Shown piece by piece: positions 32,451 to 35,478 of a DNA stretch of 35,478 nucleotides. A model generated the notes under the pieces. That model made no database searches. It was given only the letters and a program-made list of their open reading frames with translations, and was not told the origin of the DNA. Both the position numbers and the translations under genes were made by a program. This stretch comes from Deltaproteobacteria bacterium (GTDB lineage: Bacteria > Desulfobacterota > Deferrimicrobia > Deferrimicrobiales > Deferrimicrobiaceae). Within the stretch, counting starts at the first letter, position 1. Every line of letters begins with the position of its first letter. The DNA is taken from positions 1,296,112-1,331,589 of the forward strand of contig CP070783.1 in the NCBI GenBank assembly GCA_020346465.1, given 5' to 3'.

Positions 32451-33485
32451 TCACCGCCCCTGGCGCTGCGCGCCGAATCGGGACAGCACGGCGTCGAGCC
32501 GCCGTCTGCCCGTCGCGGTCTCCTCGAACGGGTCCTCCTTGAGCCGGTGGGGAAGCGACATCCGGAAAGCGTCCGCCAGGCACTCCTCGTCGGGGATCTC
32601 GATCCCCTTGAACGCCGCGAGCGCCTTCGCGCTCTTCAGGATCGTGATGTCCCCCCGGTGGCCGGCCACGCCGAGCTCCGCGGCCACCTCCACCACCGCC
32701 TGCAGGACGTCGTCGGACACGCGCACGGAGGGAAGCTTCCGGCGGGCCGACATGAGCCGGTCCCGGAGGAGCGCGTCCCGTTCGTCCCACTCCGCAAGGA
32801 ACTCCGGCTCCTCCCGCTCGAACGAGAGCACCCGGTCCACGATCTGCTTCCGCAGCGCGATCTCCTTCTCCCCGCTCACCTCGACGCACAGACCGAAACG
32901 GTCCAGAAGCTGCGGACGAAGCTCCCCCTCCTCCGGGTTCATCGTGCCCACCAGAAGAAACCGCGACGGGTGCGAGTACGTCACGCCCTCCCGCATCACC
33001 ACGTTCCGGCCCGACACCGCAACGTCCAGCAGGACGTCCACCACGTGGTCGTCCAGAAGGTTCACCTCGTCGATGTACAGCAGGTTCCCGTTCGCCTTCC
33101 CCAGAACCCCCATCTCGAACTTCTTCGAGCCCTCCCGAAGGGCAGCCTCCAGGTCCAGGCTCCCCACCACACGGTCCTCCGAGGCGTTCAGCGGAAGGTC
33201 CACCACCTCCACCGGACGCTCCTCGTACGAAAGGCGCTCCCCGGACGCCTCCCGCGACCGGCACTCCAAGCACGGGGGAACGCCCCGCAGACACCCGAAC
33301 CGGCAGCCCGACACCGTCTCCTTCACGGGAAGAATCGACGCGAACGCGCGGACCGCCGTCGTCTTCCCCGTCCCCTTCTCCCCCCGGATCAGCACACCCC
33401 CGATCGTGGGGTCCACCGCGTTCACCAACAGACCCTTCTTCAGAAGATCCTGACCCACGATCGCGCTGAACGGAAATAGACGCAC
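32451..33485 (-). CDS. chlI: Magnesium/cobalt chelatase subunit I (ChlI/BchI-type AAA+)
   Basis: A 344-residue AAA+ motor subunit that, with ChlD and a large CobN or ChlH subunit, inserts a metal ion into a tetrapyrrole. FPFSAIVGQ opens the domain. Walker A is GEKGTGKTT (35-43), Walker B is LLYIDEVNLL (about 135-144), and VGTMNPEEGELRPQLLDRFGL is the sensor and arginine-finger region. A Cys4 set (61, 65, 72, 75) lies in the usual insertion. The GTG start follows GGGGGGA and lies one base after the stop of the unknown gene. In a non-photosynthetic anaerobe, cobalt insertion for cobalamin is the likelier role; that is inference. Residues 203-233 are coded by the 97-bp repeat. Confidence 0.92.
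   Translation of the reverse strand: MRLFPFSAIVGQDLLKKGLLVNAVDPTIGGVLIRGEKGTGKTTAVRAFASILPVKETVSGCRFGCLRGVPPCLECRSREASGERLSYEERPVEVVDLPLNASEDRVVGSLDLEAALREGSKKFEMGVLGKANGNLLYIDEVNLLDDHVVDVLLDVAVSGRNVVMREGVTYSHPSRFLLVGTMNPEEGELRPQLLDRFGLCVEVSGEKEIALRKQIVDRVLSFEREEPEFLAEWDERDALLRDRLMSARRKLPSVRVSDDVLQAVVEVAAELGVAGHRGDITILKSAKALAAFKGIEIPDEECLADAFRMSLPHRLKEDPFEETATGRRRLDAVLSRFGAQRQGR
32786..32882. repeat. 97-bp direct repeat, copy within chlI
   Basis: These 97 bases are identical to 35382-35478. They code for the GEKEIALRKQIVDRVLSFER segment and its flanks. The flanking base at the 5' end differs between copies; at the other end the second copy is cut by the window edge, so the repeat may be longer. 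Confidence 0.9.
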
Positions 33486-33486
33486 G

Positions 33487-33873
33487 TCATCCCCCCTTCG
33501 ATTTCGCCATGTCCCGCCCCAGCCACTCCTCCCCGCCTGCCGGGCAGAAGACCCGCCAATGGATCCGGAAATAGTCGTCCCCGAGCCAGTCCATGATGTC
33601 CGCCCCGTTCTCCCCCACGATGTCGAACTCCCCGGTGAACTCGATGGCGAGAACCTTGCGCTGCTCTCCCTCGTAGAACCGGATCCAGTGATGGCCCGCG
33701 GAAAGCGTGCCGGCGTCGATCGGGATCAGGTCCTCGTACTGCATCATGAGCTTTCGGGAGACCTTCGCAAGCGACATCGGGATCCCTTGGAGAAACAGGA
33801 CCTTGTTCCCCGTCCCGATCGGTCCGTACCGCTCCTCGATCGTCCTGCGGCCGATCGACATCCTCGGTTCCAT
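33487..33873 (-). CDS. Unknown 128-residue protein between the chelatase subunits
   Basis: A soluble 128-residue protein starting MEPRMSIGRRTIEERYGPIG. It appears mostly beta: TGNKVLFLQGIPMSLAKVSR, then AGHHWIRFYEGEQRKVLAIEFTGEFDIVG, then WLGDDYFRIHWRVFCPAGGEEW. A helix rich in acidic residues (GENGADIMDW) precedes the last strand. It has one Cys, three His, no signal peptide and no membrane helix. GGGGGGA precedes the ATG at five bases; the stop is one base before chlI. I do not recognise the family. Position suggests a function with the chelatase or its product. Confidence 0.75.
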   Translation of the reverse strand: MEPRMSIGRRTIEERYGPIGTGNKVLFLQGIPMSLAKVSRKLMMQYEDLIPIDAGTLSAGHHWIRFYEGEQRKVLAIEFTGEFDIVGENGADIMDWLGDDYFRIHWRVFCPAGGEEWLGRDMAKSKGG

Positions 33874-33927
33874 GCGATCCCCCCGTTCCGCCAGGCCGCA
33901 CGGGGCAGCCGGCAATCTGCGACCTCT

Positions 33928-35124
33928 TCAGATGATGGTGCGTGCGCGGATCGCCGCCAGGATGGCCGCCTGGCTCATCTCCGCAAGCGACAGGTACTTC
34001 GCTCCCATCGCATCGGCGACGGTCTTGGCCGGCCCCCCGGAGAAGATCCCCCGGGTCTTCTTCGACTTTTCGGTCGCCTCCATCGACGCCCGCAGCGCCG
34101 CCGGGCCCATCATCATCCTGTCGGTGTCGATGACAAGCGACGTCACGCCCATCCGGCGGAGGATCTTCGCGATCCGCACCGCCTCCTCGAGCGGCTCGCC
34201 CCCGACGTACGCCACGTTCGCCCTCCCGTCGGTGATGAGCACCAGGAGGGGCTTGCGCCCGGGGTCCCGGACCTGCTCGACCTCGAGCGTCTTGACCGCG
34301 GCGAACATCCCGATGGACAGCGGGGTCGTGCCGCCGGATGCGAGCCAGGTGAGCTGCATCGCCGCCATCGCGGCGCTGCCGGTCGGAGGAACCACAACCT
34401 CCGCCACCGTGTCGCGGAAGGCGATGAGCCCCACCCGGTCCCTCTTCACGTACGCGTCGCGCAGCAATGACAGCACCGCGCCCTTGGTGGCCACCATCCT
34501 CTTCTGCGTCTCCATCGACGCCGAGGCGTCGAGGAGGACGAGGATGAGATTCCCCACCTTGCGCTCCCGCCTTTTCCCCCGCAGATCGGCGATCTCGACG
34601 CGGACCCTCCCCGTTCCCCGATCCACGTGCCCGTTGGCGGCCGCGGTGAACAGGGTGGCGTCCATGGCGACGTCCCGCCCCTTTTTCCACGGCCCGCTCC
34701 GGACGTACCTCCCGCGGGTGCTCGCGGTTTTCGCCCGGCTCCTCTTCCCCGGGGCGTCGAGAAGCTTCCTCCCCTTCGGGACCACGATCTTCCGGACCTG
34801 GTACGGGGCGGAAGGGGGAATGACGCTCTCCTCGACGAACCCCTGGCAGATGTCGCAGTCGGGGTCGCCGCACGAGGGAGGGGAGGATGGGCGGGGCCCG
34901 GACCCCATCTCGCTTCGCCTTCTCGCCGCCATCGCCTGCTCGATCGCCTGCCGTTCCATCTCCTCGTCCGAGTGAGTAGGAGCCCGGAAGACGAACCCGC
35001 CCCGCTTCATCCCGTGGGTCGTGTCCGGAAGGGGAACGACCGGCTCGCCGTCCGCCTCCTGCATCTCCCCCGGGAACGCCCAGGAGAGAAGGCGCTCCAC
35101 GTGGCGCGCGACGCGGTCGCTCAC
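33928..35124 (-). CDS. chlD: ChlD-type chelatase subunit, C-terminal VWA part after an in-frame TAG
   Basis: A 398-residue reading frame. Its first 20 residues finish an AAA lid helix (RVARHVERLLSWAFPGE). Then come a Pro/acidic/basic linker with a CGDPDCDIC cluster (Cys85, 90, 93), the DVAMDATLFTAAANG lead and a VWA domain with a complete metal-dependent adhesion site: DASAS (199-203), a Thr in GGTTPLS and an Asp in LITDGRANV. This order is that of ChlD/BchD. Directly upstream, in the same frame and separated only by a TAG at 35206-35208, is the AAA part. The GTG at 35124 has AGGAG four bases before it, so independent translation is possible. If the TAG is not suppressed, this is a truncated or split gene. 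Confidence 0.8.
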   Translation of the reverse strand: MSDRVARHVERLLSWAFPGEMQEADGEPVVPLPDTTHGMKRGGFVFRAPTHSDEEMERQAIEQAMAARRRSEMGSGPRPSSPPSCGDPDCDICQGFVEESVIPPSAPYQVRKIVVPKGRKLLDAPGKRSRAKTASTRGRYVRSGPWKKGRDVAMDATLFTAAANGHVDRGTGRVRVEIADLRGKRRERKVGNLILVLLDASASMETQKRMVATKGAVLSLLRDAYVKRDRVGLIAFRDTVAEVVVPPTGSAAMAAMQLTWLASGGTTPLSIGMFAAVKTLEVEQVRDPGRKPLLVLITDGRANVAYVGGEPLEEAVRIAKILRRMGVTSLVIDTDRMMMGPAALRASMEATEKSKKTRGIFSGGPAKTVADAMGAKYLSLAEMSQAAILAAIRARTII

Positions 35125-35205
35125 CCCGCTCCTGGGGATGCGGTGCGGGAGGGCAAGCCGGATGGCGTCCTTGAGATCACCCGCCGAGAGGTCGCTTCCC
35201 CGGCG

Positions 35206-35208
35206 CTA
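35206..35208 (-). other. In-frame TAG codon joining the two halves of a chlD-like frame
   Basis: The frame reads ARALSA-TAG-RRGSDLSAGDLKDAI and goes on unbroken into the VWA half. In ChlI the matching stretch is AKALAA-F-KGIEIPDEECLADAF. From this point to the shared LPHR motif the two proteins align without a gap, so the change is a substitution, not a frameshift. Confidence 0.85.
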
Positions 35209-35381
35209 GGCGGAGAGCGCCCGGGCGGTCTTGAGGATCGCGATATCCCCGCGGTGGCCGGCCACGCCGAGAGCGGAGACCACCTCCGTCACCGTCTTCA
35301 GGATCCGGTCGGAAACCGGGATCCCGAGGAGCCTGGCGCGTCCCTCCTCCACCCGACCCAGGATGCGCCGGTCATCCCTTC

Positions 35382-35478
35382 CCCACTCCGCAAGGAACTC
35401 CGGCTCCTCCCGCTCGAACGAGAGCACCCGGTCCACGATCTGCTTCCGCAGCGCGATCTCCTTCTCCCCGCTCACCTC
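35382..35478. repeat. 97-bp direct repeat, copy at the right window edge
   Basis: Identical to 32786-32882 in the same orientation. It reaches the last base of the window, so its true length is unknown. Confidence 0.9.

Larger units (their letters stand above)
35206..35478 (-). pseudogene. AAA+ part of a chlD-like gene, incomplete at the window edge and ending at TAG
   Basis: A 90-codon fragment with no start in the window. It covers the second half of a ChlI-type AAA module: SGEKEIALRKQIVDRVLSF, then a diverged helix, then VAGHRGDIAILKTARALSA. Its first about 31 codons are identical in DNA to chlI and the rest is only about half identical in protein. After the TAG the same frame continues through LPHRIP into the VWA half. 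I call it a possible broken gene, but suppression or a split-gene arrangement would make it functional. A sequencing error at one base would also explain it. Confidence 0.6.

Noticed and set aside
35206-35208. Genome-wide recoding of TAG as a sense codon
   Set aside because: TAG is the normal stop of the YjbQ, FmdB-like, hydrolase, rqcH, PIG-L, glnE, gatA and gatB genes here, so only site-specific readthrough remains possible.
1-35478. tRNA, rRNA or CRISPR arrays
   Set aside because: I saw no cloverleaf with a CCA-type acceptor, no rRNA-like conserved stretch and no regularly spaced repeats while reading either strand. A covariance search would settle small RNAs.

Overview
The window is a GC-rich stretch of bacterial chromosome, densely packed with genes on both strands. 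It has about 35 protein genes, no RNA genes, no CRISPR array and no phage or transposase gene. The gene mix is GatCAB amidotransferase, the anaerobe-style queE-queC pair, a membrane polyferredoxin of the NapH type, LapA and DUF1059 small proteins, and magnesium/cobalt-chelatase-like ChlI and ChlD. Together with the codon bias, this suggests an anaerobic or facultative member of the former Deltaproteobacteria (Desulfobacterota, Desulfuromonas/Geobacter-like or a related uncultured group). That placement is inference; no marker gene here settles it.

Layout. 1-3.4 kb: the tail of a YjbQ-type protein, a secreted HAF-repeat protein, an NDUFA9-like SDR protein, an FmdB zinc ribbon and a LOG-family enzyme. 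A 141-bp element with perfect 21-bp inverted ends sits at 3389-3529. 3.5-10.4 kb: an alpha/beta hydrolase, RqcH/NFACT, a PIG-L deacetylase, a DinB-fold protein, glutamine-dependent NAD synthetase and an MFS transporter. 10.4-13.4 kb (minus strand): a cation diffusion facilitator followed by a tightly overlapped lapA / winged-helix / nth / plsC set. 13.5-17.8 kb (plus strand): ilvE, queE-queC, a 530-residue polyferredoxin and a 68-residue orphan. 17.8-29.4 kb (minus strand): a probable eight-gene operon, gatC-gatA-gatB-asmA-nicotinamidase-pncB-mtnA-glnE. 29.5-35.5 kb: an RlmL-like rRNA methyltransferase and DUF1059, then a minus-strand cluster of chelatase subunits (chlD, an unknown gene, chlI), a thioesterase and a DUF815 ATPase.

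How the genes work together. Nicotinamidase and PncB feed nicotinate mononucleotide into NAD synthesis, and NadE, in a separate unit, finishes the pathway. GatCAB uses glutamine for tRNA amidation, and GlnE in the same operon controls glutamine synthetase. QueE and QueC make the 7-deazaguanine core. The chelatase subunits imply a large CobN/ChlH-type subunit elsewhere, possibly just beyond the right edge.

The most unusual signals are at the right end. The AAA half and the VWA half of a chlD-like gene lie in the same reading frame, separated by a single TAG codon that aligns without gaps to a phenylalanine in the neighbouring ChlI. A 97-bp stretch that is base-for-base identical between the two ATPase genes runs off the window edge. 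Other points are an endonuclease III with His in place of one cluster cysteine, a set of probable leaderless transcription units, and the 141-bp inverted-repeat element.
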